Below are positions 1-7,389 of a stretch of 64,000 bases of DNA, in pieces. A model generated the notes under the pieces. That model was not told where the DNA came from. It saw nothing but the letters and a program-made list of their open reading frames with translations, and made no database searches. This DNA is from FEB-7 sp963698265 (GTDB lineage Bacteria > Pseudomonadota > Gammaproteobacteria > Burkholderiales > Usitatibacteraceae). Where the stretch lies: positions 124,001 to 188,000 of the forward strand of contig CAVOQC010000004.1 in the NCBI GenBank assembly GCA_963698265.1, written 5' to 3'. Position numbers and translations under genes: made by a program. Each line of letters opens with the position of its first letter. Within the stretch, counting starts at the first letter, position 1.

Positions 1-789
1 GCGCGCTTCAACACGCAGCTCTCCGTGGCCGACAAGCGCTGGTTCAACGGCCTGCCGAGCCCCGCCGCCGCGGCCCTCGTGGCCGGGATGATCTGGGTCC
101 TGAACGACTACCAGGTGAAGGGCGGCGAGGTGAAGTGGTACGCCGCGGCTCTCACCATCTACGCCGGTGTCACGATGGTCTCGAACGTGCGCTTCTACAG
201 CGGCAAGGACCTGAACCTGCGCCGCGCGGTGCCGTTCTGGATGACGCTCGTGATCGTGGTGGCGCTCCTGCTCATTTCGATCGAGCCTTCGCACGTGCTC
301 TGGGGAATCATGGTCGCCTACGGGGTCTCGGGCTACTTCGGCTGGTTCGTCCATCGCTGGCGATCGGAGGCCAAGGAAAAACAGTACAAGGACATTCGTG
401 ACGCGATCGACGAGGGTGATGTGACCGCGCTCGCGCGCATGCTGCATTCCACGCCGCCCGACACGGTGGTGAACGGCGTCGGACGTTCGCTCCTGATGGT
501 CGCGGTCGAGGAATCGAACCTGCCCGCCGTGGAGCTCCTGCTTGCGCGGGGTGCCACACCCGATTTCGTCGATGGGCGCGGTACCTCGGCGCTGGCGCTG
601 GCGGCCGAGATGGGATTCCAGGAGGCCGTGGAAGTCCTGCTCGCCTCAGGGGCGGATCCGAACCTCCGCGATCCCTCGGGCATGACAGCCCTGGACCTGG
701 CCGAGGAACACGGTTCCCACGATATCGTCGCCGCCCTGCTGCGCAGCGGCGGGAGATCCGGCCGGGAGCTGACTCCCACGGCGCCCTAG
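1..789 (+). CDS. pssA: PssA-like phosphatidyltransferase C-terminal part fused to ankyrin repeats (5' partial)
   Basis: The frame is open from base 1, so the N-terminus and the catalytic CDP-alcohol phosphotransferase motif lie outside the window. The visible start (ARFN, then GLPSPAAAA) and the following hydrophobic helices match the C-terminal half of CDP-diacylglycerol-serine O-phosphatidyltransferase, the inner-membrane enzyme that makes phosphatidylserine. After a basic linker, from about base 487, the chain continues into about three ankyrin repeats (LLLARGATP, VLLASGADP, ALLRSGG), which ordinary PssA lacks. leuA follows on the same strand, matching the common betaproteobacterial ilvC-pssA-leuA order. 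The family call is fairly secure; the function of the ankyrin tail is unknown. Confidence 0.8.
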   Translation, partial: ARFNTQLSVADKRWFNGLPSPAAAALVAGMIWVLNDYQVKGGEVKWYAAALTIYAGVTMVSNVRFYSGKDLNLRRAVPFWMTLVIVVALLLISIEPSHVLWGIMVAYGVSGYFGWFVHRWRSEAKEKQYKDIRDAIDEGDVTALARMLHSTPPDTVVNGVGRSLLMVAVEESNLPAVELLLARGATPDFVDGRGTSALALAAEMGFQEAVEVLLASGADPNLRDPSGMTALDLAEEHGSHDIVAALLRSGGRSGRELTPTAP

Positions 790-818
790 TTGCCAGTCCG
801 GACGGCCATTGCTATATT
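790..818 (+). promoter_or_regulatory. sigma70-type promoter for the leuA leader
   Basis: TTGCCA at 790-795 and TATATT at 813-818 are separated by exactly 17 bases. Predicted transcription would start around 825, at or next to the ATG of the leader ORF, so the leader mRNA may be leaderless. The promoter sits directly after the pssA stop and would uncouple leuA from the upstream operon. Confidence 0.6.
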
Positions 819-824
819 CGGCCC

Positions 825-911
825 ATGACACCCGTCGCGCGAATCGCCGACCACCTGCTCCGCCTCCCTCTGGCCGGCCTCCCGGGCCTGCTGCTGCGCC
901 TCGCGCGCTAA
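825..911 (+). CDS. putative leucine-rich leader peptide (28 aa) upstream of leuA
   Basis: A 28-codon ORF starts with ATG and ends with TAA at 909-911. Nine of its 28 residues are leucine, including three consecutive CTG codons followed by CGC CTC near the end. It lies between a good promoter and a hairpin just before leuA. That is the layout of a translation-coupled attenuator, in which leucyl-tRNA shortage stalls the ribosome in the leader. Leucine is common in any short GC-rich ORF, so the clustering near the 3' end, not the count alone, is the argument. No Shine-Dalgarno sequence is visible; initiation might be leaderless. Confidence 0.5.
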   Translation: MTPVARIADHLLRLPLAGLPGLLLRLAR

Positions 912-941
912 ATACCCCACCCCCCCTCAGGCAGTCGCGGT

Positions 942-980
942 GCCGCCCGGCAAACGGGCCGGCAGTTTCGATTCCATTTT
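942..980 (+). promoter_or_regulatory. candidate attenuator hairpin of leuA
   Basis: Two blocks, GCCG 942-945 and CCCG 946-949, can pair with CGGG 955-958 and CGGC 960-963, leaving one bulged C at 959 and a five-base loop. A T-rich but interrupted stretch follows (TTT at 966-968, TTTT at 977-980). It lies 30 bases after the leucine-rich leader ORF and ends just before the leuA ribosome binding site, so it could terminate transcription or occlude translation. No competing antiterminator was worked out. Confidence 0.4.
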
Positions 981-993
981 CCGGGAGCGAACC

Positions 994-2550
994 ATGCAGG
1001 ACCAGCTGATCATATTCGACACCACCATGCGCGACGGCGAGCAAAGTCCCGGCGCCTCGATGACGCGAGACGAGAAGGTCCGGATAGGCAAGCAGCTCGA
1101 AAGGCTGCGCGTGGACGTGATCGAGGCGGGATTCGCCGCCGCGAGCGTCGGCGATTTCGACGCGATCCAAGCCGTGGCGGAGGCCGTGCGGGAATCCACC
1201 ATATGCTCCCTGGCGCGCGCCAACGAGAACGACATCCGGCGTGCCGGCGAGGCCGTGGCGCCGGCCAGGCGCAAACGCATCCACACCTTCATCGCCACGA
1301 GCCCGATCCACATGAAGCTCAAGCTGCGCATGAGCGAGGAGCAGGTCCTCGAGGCGGCGGTCCGGGCGGTGAAGCTCGCGCGCGAGTACACGGACGATGT
1401 CGAGTTCTCCGCGGAGGACGCCGTGCGATCCGAAGTCGATTTCCTCTGTCGCGTCTTCGAGGCGACGATCGCGGCTGGAGCGACGACGATCAACGTTCCC
1501 GACACCGTCGGCTACAGCGTGCCCGAGCGCTGGGGCGCGCTCTTCGCCGACCTGCTCGCGCGCATACCCAACGCCGGCAAGGCGGTGTGGTCGACACACT
1601 GCCACAACGACCTGGGGATGGCGGTGGCCAATTCCCTCGCCGCGGTGATGCACGGCGCGAGGCAGGTGGAGTGCACGATCAACGGCCTGGGCGAGCGGGC
1701 GGGAAATGCCTCGCTCGAGGAGATCGTCATGGCGGTACGGACGCGATCGGACGTCTTCTCGTGCACCACCGCAATCGACGCCACGCAGATCGTGCCCACG
1801 AGCAAGCTCGTGTCGACCATCACAGGCTATCCGGTGCAACCCAACAAGGCGGTGGTGGGCGCCAACGCCTTTGCCCACGAGTCCGGCATTCACCAGGACG
1901 GCGTGCTCAAGCACCGCGAGACCTACGAGATCATGCGGGCCGAGGACGTGGGCTGGGGCGCGAACCGGCTCACGCTCGGAAAGCTCTCCGGCCGGAACGC
2001 CTTCCGCAGCCGGCTTTCGGAGCTCGGCATCACGCTCGCATCGGAAGAGGCCCTGAATGCCGCTTTCGCCCGGTTCAAGGAGCTGGCAGACAAGAAGCGC
2101 GAGATTTTCGACGAGGATATCCAGGCGCTCGTCTCGGATGAAAGCGTCACTCCGGAACAGGAGCGCTTCAAGCTGGTGTCGCTGCTGGCCCATTCGGAGA
2201 CGGGCGAGCAGCCTTTCGCCAAGGTGGTGATCGCCAGCGACGGCCACGAAATGCGCTCCGAAGCTCGAGGAGCGGGCCTCGTCGACGCCTCGTTCCAGGC
2301 CATCGAGTCGATGGTGCACAGCGGGACGGAGTTGCTCCTCTATTCCGTGAACAACATCACGACCGGAACGGACTCCCAGGGAGAGGTGACGGTGCGCCTC
2401 GCGAAGGGCGGGCGCGTGGTGAACGGGATGGGCGCGGACACCGACATCGTCGTGGCCTCCGCAAAGGCGTATCTGAGCGCACTGAACAAGATGGGCATCA
2501 GCTCCGCGCGTGTGAACCCGCAGTACGGAGAGGAGCCGGAAACGCCCTGA
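994..2550 (+). CDS. leuA: 2-isopropylmalate synthase
   Basis: LeuA condenses acetyl-CoA with 2-oxoisovalerate, the first committed step of leucine synthesis in the cytoplasm. The 518-residue length fits the long enterobacterial-type enzyme. The N-terminal TIM barrel opens with FDTTMRDGEQSPG at residues 8-20 (metal and substrate site), carries STHCHNDLGMA and HESGIHQDG metal-binding motifs, and the last ~120 residues form the regulatory leucine-binding domain with YSVNNITTGTDSQGEVTV. The ATG at 994 is preferred over the upstream in-frame start because GGAG at 984-987 precedes it and it begins the conserved sequence. Upstream leader elements suggest control by leucine supply, besides the expected feedback inhibition. 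Confidence 0.97.
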   Translation: MQDQLIIFDTTMRDGEQSPGASMTRDEKVRIGKQLERLRVDVIEAGFAAASVGDFDAIQAVAEAVRESTICSLARANENDIRRAGEAVAPARRKRIHTFIATSPIHMKLKLRMSEEQVLEAAVRAVKLAREYTDDVEFSAEDAVRSEVDFLCRVFEATIAAGATTINVPDTVGYSVPERWGALFADLLARIPNAGKAVWSTHCHNDLGMAVANSLAAVMHGARQVECTINGLGERAGNASLEEIVMAVRTRSDVFSCTTAIDATQIVPTSKLVSTITGYPVQPNKAVVGANAFAHESGIHQDGVLKHRETYEIMRAEDVGWGANRLTLGKLSGRNAFRSRLSELGITLASEEALNAAFARFKELADKKREIFDEDIQALVSDESVTPEQERFKLVSLLAHSETGEQPFAKVVIASDGHEMRSEARGAGLVDASFQAIESMVHSGTELLLYSVNNITTGTDSQGEVTVRLAKGGRVVNGMGADTDIVVASAKAYLSALNKMGISSARVNPQYGEEPETP

Positions 2551-2599
2551 AGAGGCGGGACGGGGACCTGCCGGCGTCCTCGCTGCCTGGGCGCGGGTG

Positions 2600-2624
2600 C
2601 CGGGCCGGCAGGGAGCCGGCCCGG
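2600..2624. terminator. hairpin between convergent leuA and HHH genes
   Basis: A perfect 10-bp stem (2600-2609 with 2615-2624) closes a five-base AGGGA loop. It lies 50 bases after leuA and 15 bases beyond the end of the convergent minus-strand gene, so it can serve both. There is no T-run, so factor-independent termination is not certain. Confidence 0.5.
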
Positions 2625-2638
2625 GGAACCGGCACTCC

Positions 2639-2953
2639 CTATTTCTTCTTCGCTTCCGCCTGCCTGGCGACGATCTTCTCCCGGATGTCGTTGTAGACGT
2701 TCTCCGGGACGATCCTGCGGTCGACGAGTTCGTTCTTGCCCTTGTACGGGCGGCCCTTGATGATCGCGTCGGCGCGCGCGTCGCCGATTCCCTTGAGCTT
2801 CAGGAGCTCGTCGCGCGACGCGGAATTGAGATCGAGCAGCGCCTCCGCCTTCTTTTCCACGGCGGCGGCAGGCTTCTTCGGTTCGTCCTTCGCGAATGCC
2901 GGGCCGGTGGCTGCGAGGAGCGCGATGGCGGCGGCGGCAAGGAACTTCTTCAT
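2639..2953 (-). CDS. exported helix-hairpin-helix (ComEA-like) protein
   Basis: A 104-residue protein with a signal peptide (MKKFLAAAAIALLAATGPAFA) and a ComEA-type helix-hairpin-helix DNA-binding segment: LLDLNSASRDELLKLKGIG at about residues 40-58, then ADAIIKGRPY. ComEA-like periplasmic proteins bind incoming DNA during transformation, but short stand-alone versions are widespread and often untested. The start is set by the signal peptide and by AGGAGA upstream on the minus strand. The tail is Lys/Arg rich (EAKKK). It is convergent with leuA. Role in competence is inference. Confidence 0.75.
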   Translation of the reverse strand: MKKFLAAAAIALLAATGPAFAKDEPKKPAAAVEKKAEALLDLNSASRDELLKLKGIGDARADAIIKGRPYKGKNELVDRRIVPENVYNDIREKIVARQAEAKKK

Positions 2954-3268
2954 GGATTCTCCTGGAAACGTTGAGGGGGCGGGATGCAGGGCGGATGCTA
3001 GCAAATTCCCCGCGACCGCGAGCCTGTAACGCGGAGCCTGCCGATCCGGTTGACTGCCGTCACCGCGGGGAGACACGGGGATAGCTCCTGCAATCATGGC
3101 CTTGGAGCAAGCGCGCGCAGCGCGTGTCGGCTCGAGGCGACTTCCCTCCCATCGCCACGCAAGGTCTCGATTGGTGCAGACCCGCGTGGATGCTCGCTTT
3201 CCGGGCGATTCGGCACTCTGGCACGATTCGTGGATGGAACAGCCCACGAACCCGAAAGAGGAATGGAT
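2954..3268. other. 315-base intergenic region with little recognisable content
   Basis: This divergent region separates the HHH gene (minus) from the bactofilin gene (plus). A TTGACT at 3050-3055 could be a -35 element, but no matching -10 is found at the right distance. No convincing ORF, hairpin or repeat was seen. Both flanking promoters presumably lie here. Confidence 0.4.
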
Positions 3269-3793
3269 ATGCGATATGCAGATGGACTGTTCGGCCGGAA
3301 GGAGCCGCAGCGGGCTGTTTCCCCTTCAGGAAACGCAACCGGACAACCGCAACCCCAGACGGCAGCCGGGCTCGCCGTCGTTCCGCGACCGGGCGCCGGC
3401 GCATCTTTGGCGCCGGCAGCGGAACCCGCCAAACGTGCCGAAGAGGCGGCCGGGTCCAGGCTGATCGTCGGGCCCAACATCAAGCTCCGGGGCGTTGAGA
3501 TTGACGATTGCGACACGCTCGTCGTGGAGGGCCGCGTCGAGGCGACCATGGTGAGTCGCGCGATACAGATCGCGGAGAACGGGTCCTTCAAGGGAACGGC
3601 CGACATCGAGGTCGCCGAGATCCGCGGCCTGTTCGAAGGGGAGCTGACCGTCCGCGCGCGGCTCGTGATCCACGCCACCGGGCGCATCGCCGGCAAGGTG
3701 CGCTACGGGAAGCTTCTGGTGCAGGAGGGCGGCGAGATTTCGGGAGACATCGGCACCATCGCGGAGCGCGCCGGCGGCGCGAAGCCGGCCTAG
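3269..3793 (+). CDS. bactofilin family cytoskeletal protein
   Basis: A 174-residue protein with a low-complexity Pro/Ala/Gln-rich N-terminal tail (about residues 1-65) followed by a compact bactofilin domain of hydrophobic beta-helix rungs (VGPNIKLRGVEI, TLVVEGRVEATM, GSFKGTADIEVAEI, FEGELTVRARLVI, GRIAGKVRYGKL). Bactofilins polymerise without nucleotides and organise cell shape, stalks or envelope machines. The ATG at 3269 is chosen because AGAGGA at 3257-3262 is well spaced for it; the ATG at 3263 is an alternative. The stop overlaps the convergent purB stop by four bases. Confidence 0.85.
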   Translation: MRYADGLFGRKEPQRAVSPSGNATGQPQPQTAAGLAVVPRPGAGASLAPAAEPAKRAEEAAGSRLIVGPNIKLRGVEIDDCDTLVVEGRVEATMVSRAIQIAENGSFKGTADIEVAEIRGLFEGELTVRARLVIHATGRIAGKVRYGKLLVQEGGEISGDIGTIAERAGGAKPA

Positions 3794-5157
3794 CTTTCCC
3801 GCGCGAGCTTCGCGGCGAGCCCGATGTAGGTGGCGGGCGTGAGCGCCAGCAGGCGTGCCCGGGCATCTTCCGGGATGGGCAGGGCGCGCACGAAACGATG
3901 CAGTTCCTCGCGCGTGATTCCGCCCTTGCCCCGGGTGAGGTCCTTCAGCTTCTCGTACGACCCGTCGATGCGGTGGGCGCGCATCACCGTCTGGACAGGC
4001 TCGGCCAGCACGTCCCAGCATCCTTCGAGATCGGCGGCGATGCGCGCGGGATGGGCCTCGAGCTTCCCGAGGCCACGCAGGCATGCCTCGTACCCGAGAA
4101 GGCAGTAGCCGAACGCCACCCCCATGTTGCGAAGCACCGTGGAGTCGGTGAGGTCCCGCTGCCACCGCGAGACGGGCAGCTTCTCGGCCAGGTGACGCAG
4201 GAGCGCGTTCGCGAGGCCGAGGTTGCCTTCGGAGTTCTCGAAGTCGATCGGGTTCACCTTGTGCGGCATCGTGGAGGAGCCTACCTCCCCTTCCTTTACC
4301 CGCTGCCGGAAGTAGCCGAGCGAGATGTAGCCCCACGCGTCCCGGTCGAGATCGATCAGGATCGTGTTGAGCCTCGCAAGTGCATCGAACGCCTCGGCGA
4401 GGGCATCGTGGGGCTCGATCTGTATGGTGAGCGGGTTGTAGGCGATGCCGAGCCCCGTGACGAAACGCCGCGCGAATCCGGGCCAGTCCATGCCCGGCGC
4501 CGCAACGACGTGGGCATTGAAATTCCCGGACGCACCGTTCACCTTGCCCAGCATCTCCACTGCCGCGGCCGCAAGCCTCGCGCGCTTGAGTCGCCACGCG
4601 AAGTTTGCCATTTCCTTGCCGAGGGTCGTAGGTGTCGCCGGCTGCCCGTGGGTGCGCGAAAGCATCGGCAGGTCCGCGTGGGCCCGGGCCAGCTCGTCGA
4701 GCCGGGCGGCGATGGCGTCGACCGCGGGCAATAGGACGCCTTCGAGGCCACCGCGCACCATGAGGGCGTGCGCGAGGTTGTTGACGTCCTCGGAAGTGCA
4801 CGCGAAATGGATGAACTCGCCCGCCGCCGAGGCTTCCGCATTTCCCTTGAGCTTCTCGCGCAGCCAGTACTCCACGGCCTTGACGTCGTGGTTCGTCGTC
4901 GCCTCGATGGCCTTCACGCGCTCCGCGTCGACGATCGAGAAGCCGGCCGCCACGCGGTCGAGCTCGTCCAGGGTCGCGGGGGAGAAGGGCGCCAGGAGCC
5001 CGAAGCCGGGGTCGGACGCGAGCGCCTTTATCCAGGCGATTTCCACCCGCACGCGCAGGCGAATGAGAGCGAACTCGCTGAAATGGTCCTGCAACGCGCG
5101 CGTCTTGGCGGCGTATCGCCCGTCGAGCGGGGAAAGTGCGGTGAGGGCGTGGGACAT
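3790..5157 (-). CDS. purB: adenylosuccinate lyase
   Basis: PurB cleaves SAICAR to AICAR plus fumarate and adenylosuccinate to AMP plus fumarate in purine synthesis. The 455-residue length is that of the E. coli type (456). The start MSHALTALSPLDGRYA is typical of that subfamily, TSEDVNNLAHAL lies near residue 122, and the fumarase-superfamily signature GSSTMPHKVNPIDFEN appears around residue 295. The ATG at 5157 is preferred to a longer in-frame version because it begins the conserved N-terminus. Its end interlocks with the convergent bactofilin gene, with overlapping stop codons and no room for a separate terminator. Confidence 0.97.
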   Translation of the reverse strand: MSHALTALSPLDGRYAAKTRALQDHFSEFALIRLRVRVEIAWIKALASDPGFGLLAPFSPATLDELDRVAAGFSIVDAERVKAIEATTNHDVKAVEYWLREKLKGNAEASAAGEFIHFACTSEDVNNLAHALMVRGGLEGVLLPAVDAIAARLDELARAHADLPMLSRTHGQPATPTTLGKEMANFAWRLKRARLAAAAVEMLGKVNGASGNFNAHVVAAPGMDWPGFARRFVTGLGIAYNPLTIQIEPHDALAEAFDALARLNTILIDLDRDAWGYISLGYFRQRVKEGEVGSSTMPHKVNPIDFENSEGNLGLANALLRHLAEKLPVSRWQRDLTDSTVLRNMGVAFGYCLLGYEACLRGLGKLEAHPARIAADLEGCWDVLAEPVQTVMRAHRIDGSYEKLKDLTRGKGGITREELHRFVRALPIPEDARARLLALTPATYIGLAAKLARES

Positions 5158-5218
5158 GGTTGAACCGTGCGCGGATTTTATCACGCGGCCGGGAACGGCC
5201 GGCGGCCGGAAATCGCGG

Positions 5219-5227
5219 TGCTATACT
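5219..5227 (+). promoter_or_regulatory. extended -10 promoter for the glutathione transferase gene
   Basis: TGC followed by TATACT (5222-5227) forms an extended -10 element 31 bases before the ATG. No good -35 is seen, which is usual for extended -10 promoters. Confidence 0.45.
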
Positions 5228-5258
5228 CGGCGGCCGTCGCGTTCGTGGGGGAGCCCGA

Positions 5259-5864
5259 ATGAAGCTCGTCGCATCGAAGACCAGCCCGTACGCCCGCAAG
5301 ATCCGGGTGCTTCTGGCCGAGAAGCAGCTCGCCTTCGAGTTCGTCGAGGAAAGCGCGTGGAACGCCGGGACGACCGTGCCCCGATACAACCCGCTCAACA
5401 AGATTCCCGTGCTGGTCACGGACGACGGAACCAATCTCTACGACTCCAGCGTGATAGCGGAATACCTCGATCCGCTGGGTGCGCCTTCCTTCATTCCGCC
5501 CTCCGGCATCGAACGCGCCTGCGTACGGCGCGACGAGGCGCTCGGCAACGGCATCGCGGACGCGGGAATCGCGATATTCCTCGAGCGAAAGCGCGACGAG
5601 GCCCGCCAGGACCCGGCGTGGATGGCGCGTCAGCGGGACAAGATCGATGCCGGCGTCGCAGCACTCGCGCAGGAGCTGGGCGGGAAGGCCTTCCTGCGTG
5701 GCGACACCCTGTCGCTGGGCGACGTGGCCTGCGCATGCGCGTTGCTCTGGCTCGAGTTCCGCCTGCCGGAGATCATCTGGCGAACGCAGTACGCCACGCT
5801 CGGGCGATGGATCGAGAGGCTGGAGCCCCGCCCCTCCTTCGAGCAGACCCGGCCGCAGGCCTGA
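5259..5864 (+). CDS. glutathione S-transferase, YibF-like
   Basis: A 201-residue GST-fold protein. The N-terminal thioredoxin-like domain starts MKLVASKTSPYARKIRVLL with the glutathione-contacting SPYARK region and continues to NKIPVLVTDD (cis-Pro loop) and LYDSSVIAEYLD; the C-terminal half is all-helical with FLRGDTLSLGDVA, the usual N-capping box. Length and opening sequence resemble E. coli YibF. Substrate is unknown. GGGGGAG at 5247-5253 sets the start. It is convergent with mnmA, and the two stop codons share one hairpin. Confidence 0.85.
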   Translation: MKLVASKTSPYARKIRVLLAEKQLAFEFVEESAWNAGTTVPRYNPLNKIPVLVTDDGTNLYDSSVIAEYLDPLGAPSFIPPSGIERACVRRDEALGNGIADAGIAIFLERKRDEARQDPAWMARQRDKIDAGVAALAQELGGKAFLRGDTLSLGDVACACALLWLEFRLPEIIWRTQYATLGRWIERLEPRPSFEQTRPQA

Positions 5865-5880
5865 GGCGCCCGCCTCAGGC
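5859..5880. terminator. hairpin containing the stop codons of two convergent genes
   Basis: A perfect 10-bp inverted repeat (5859-5868 with 5871-5880) with a two-base CC centre. It contains the TGA of the GST gene (5862-5864) on one arm and the TGA of mnmA (complement of 5875-5877) on the other. It can act as a bidirectional 3' end structure; no T-run follows on either strand. Confidence 0.5.
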
Positions 5881-6942
5881 GATCACGCCCCCGCCCAAAC
5901 ATTCCTCGCCGCGATAGAGCACCGCGGACTGTCCCGGGGTGACGGCCCACTGCGGCTGGTCGAACTGCAGTTCGAACTCGCCGGCTTCCGCAATTTCCAG
6001 GCGGCAAGGGGAATCCTCCTGCCGGTAGCGCGACTTCGCACCCAGGCGAGCGCCGTTCTCGGGAGCCACGCCGGCTATCCAGCTCGCGTCCTGGGCTCGC
6101 AGGCGCAGGGAGAGCAGACGCGGGTCGTCGTGGCCCTGGACCACGACCAGCGTGTTCGAAGCGAGGACCTTGGCCGCGACGTACCAGGCCGCGCCGTCGC
6201 CTCCTCTCCGGCCACCGATGCCGAGCCCCTGGCGCTGCCCCAGCGTGTAGTACATGAGGCCGTGGTGTTGCGCGATCCGCTCTCCGGCAGGCGTGACGAT
6301 CGGGCCCGGCTCGCGCGGCAGGTAGCGCGAAAGGAACTCGCGAAACGGGCGTTCACCGATGAAGCAGATGCCCGTGGAATCCTTCTTCGCGTGGTTGGGC
6401 AGCCCGGCCGCGAGCGCGATTTCGCGCACAGCCTTCTTGCGCAGATGCCCGACGGGAAAGAGCGCCTTCGAGAGCTGGGCCTGGGATAGCCGGTGCAGGA
6501 AATAGGACTGGTCCTTGGCCGGATCGTCGCCCTTCAGGAGCGCGAAGCGTCCGTCGCGTTCCTCGATCCGGGCGTAATGGCCGGTGGCGATGCGATCGGC
6601 GCCGAGCGCCATGGCATGGTCGAGGAAGGACCGGAACTTGATCTCGGCATTGCAAAGCACGTCCGGGTTCGGCGTGCGGCCGGCGCGGTATTCCGCGAGG
6701 AAGCTCGTGAACACGCGATCCCGGTACTCGGCCGCGAAGTTCACCGCTTCGACCTCGATGCCCACCTTCTCCGCCACCGATACGGCGTCCACCAGATCCT
6801 CGCGCGTCGAGCAGTACTCGTCGTCGTCGTCGTCCTCCCAGTTCTTCATGAAAAGGCCGACCACCTCGTGCCCCTGCCGCTTCAGGAGCAGCGCGGCGAC
6901 GGCCGAGTCGACACCACCGGAGAGTCCGACGACGATTTTCAT
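5875..6942 (-). CDS. mnmA: tRNA-specific 2-thiouridylase
   Basis: MnmA installs sulfur at U34 of tRNA Lys, Glu and Gln using persulfide delivered through the Tus relay. The 355-residue protein has the PP-loop ATP motif GLSGGVDSAV at residues 6-15, the catalytic Cys97 in NPDVLCN, and the persulfide-accepting Cys193 in GICFIGER. A run of five Asp lies at residues 37-41. In this sulfur-rich genome the donor is likely one of the TusA-type proteins encoded elsewhere in the window, but no complete tusBCD-tusE set was seen near it. Two Lys tRNA genes, one with the UUU anticodon this enzyme modifies, lie at 29.1 kb. Confidence 0.97.
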   Translation of the reverse strand: MKIVVGLSGGVDSAVAALLLKRQGHEVVGLFMKNWEDDDDDEYCSTREDLVDAVSVAEKVGIEVEAVNFAAEYRDRVFTSFLAEYRAGRTPNPDVLCNAEIKFRSFLDHAMALGADRIATGHYARIEERDGRFALLKGDDPAKDQSYFLHRLSQAQLSKALFPVGHLRKKAVREIALAAGLPNHAKKDSTGICFIGERPFREFLSRYLPREPGPIVTPAGERIAQHHGLMYYTLGQRQGLGIGGRRGGDGAAWYVAAKVLASNTLVVVQGHDDPRLLSLRLRAQDASWIAGVAPENGARLGAKSRYRQEDSPCRLEIAEAGEFELQFDQPQWAVTPGQSAVLYRGEECLGGGVIA

Positions 6943-6986
6943 GGGTGGCTATCTTGAGGCAAAAAGGGGCGGGGGGAGAAACAACG

Positions 6987-7016
6987 AAAAAAGGCAGGGC
7001 CGAAGCCCTGCCTTTT
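6987..7016 (-). terminator. rho-independent terminator of the Ala/Lys-rich protein gene
   Basis: A 12-bp stem (6989-7000 with 7005-7016) closes a four-base loop. On the minus strand it is followed by a run of six T (complement of 6987-6992). It sits 22 bases past the stop of the minus-strand gene at 7038. The flanking A and T runs make it usable in both directions. Confidence 0.85.
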
Positions 7017-7037
7017 CAGTGCCCGCGATGCGGGAGA

Positions 7038-7319
7038 CTACTTCTTCGGCGCTTCCATCTTGTCTTCGGCTTTCTTCTCGGCCTTCTTCTTCGCCACTTT
7101 CTTCTTGGCGGGCTTGTCGGCCGCGGGAGCCTCGGCCTTCTTCACGACTTCGGCCTTGGCGGGCGCCGCGGCTGCGGCTGCGGCTGCAGGTGCAGGTGCG
7201 GCTGCAGGTGCGGCTGCGGCCGGCTTGGCCGGTTCCGCGGGCTTGGCGGGGGCCTGGGCCATGGCGCCGAGCGATACGGTGGCGAACACGGCGGCGATCA
7301 GGGCGGAGAGCTTCTTCAT
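7038..7319 (-). CDS. exported Ala/Lys/Pro-rich low-complexity protein (93 aa)
   Basis: After a signal peptide (MKKLSALIAAVFATVSLGAMA) the chain is almost entirely Ala, Pro, Lys and Glu: AP-rich runs at about residues 25-55 and a lysine-rich tail (KKKVAKKKAEKK) at 70-93. It has no recognisable domain. Such basic, H1-like or periplasmic low-complexity proteins are frequent in betaproteobacteria. GGATCT upstream on the minus strand and the signal peptide fix the start, and a strong terminator follows. Function unknown; a cell-envelope or polyanion-binding role is only a guess. Confidence 0.65.
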   Translation of the reverse strand: MKKLSALIAAVFATVSLGAMAQAPAKPAEPAKPAAAAPAAAPAPAAAAAAAAPAKAEVVKKAEAPAADKPAKKKVAKKKAEKKAEDKMEAPKK

Positions 7320-7389
7320 TCTGAGATCCTTTGCGTGGAGTGGGGGATTGTTGTGTCGACTGCGCTGGAAGCCAGCTTCGTCACCGCGC

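Noticed and set aside
3219..3236. TGGCACGATTCGTGGA resembling a sigma54 promoter before the bactofilin gene
   Set aside because: The -24 GG is followed by GG, not GC, at the -12 position, so the match is not good enough.
3326..5434. A 702-codon minus-strand frame over purB and bactofilin
   Set aside because: It is out of frame with purB, is Arg/Ala/Pro-rich and lacks any motif; purB in the other frame has the full enzyme signature.
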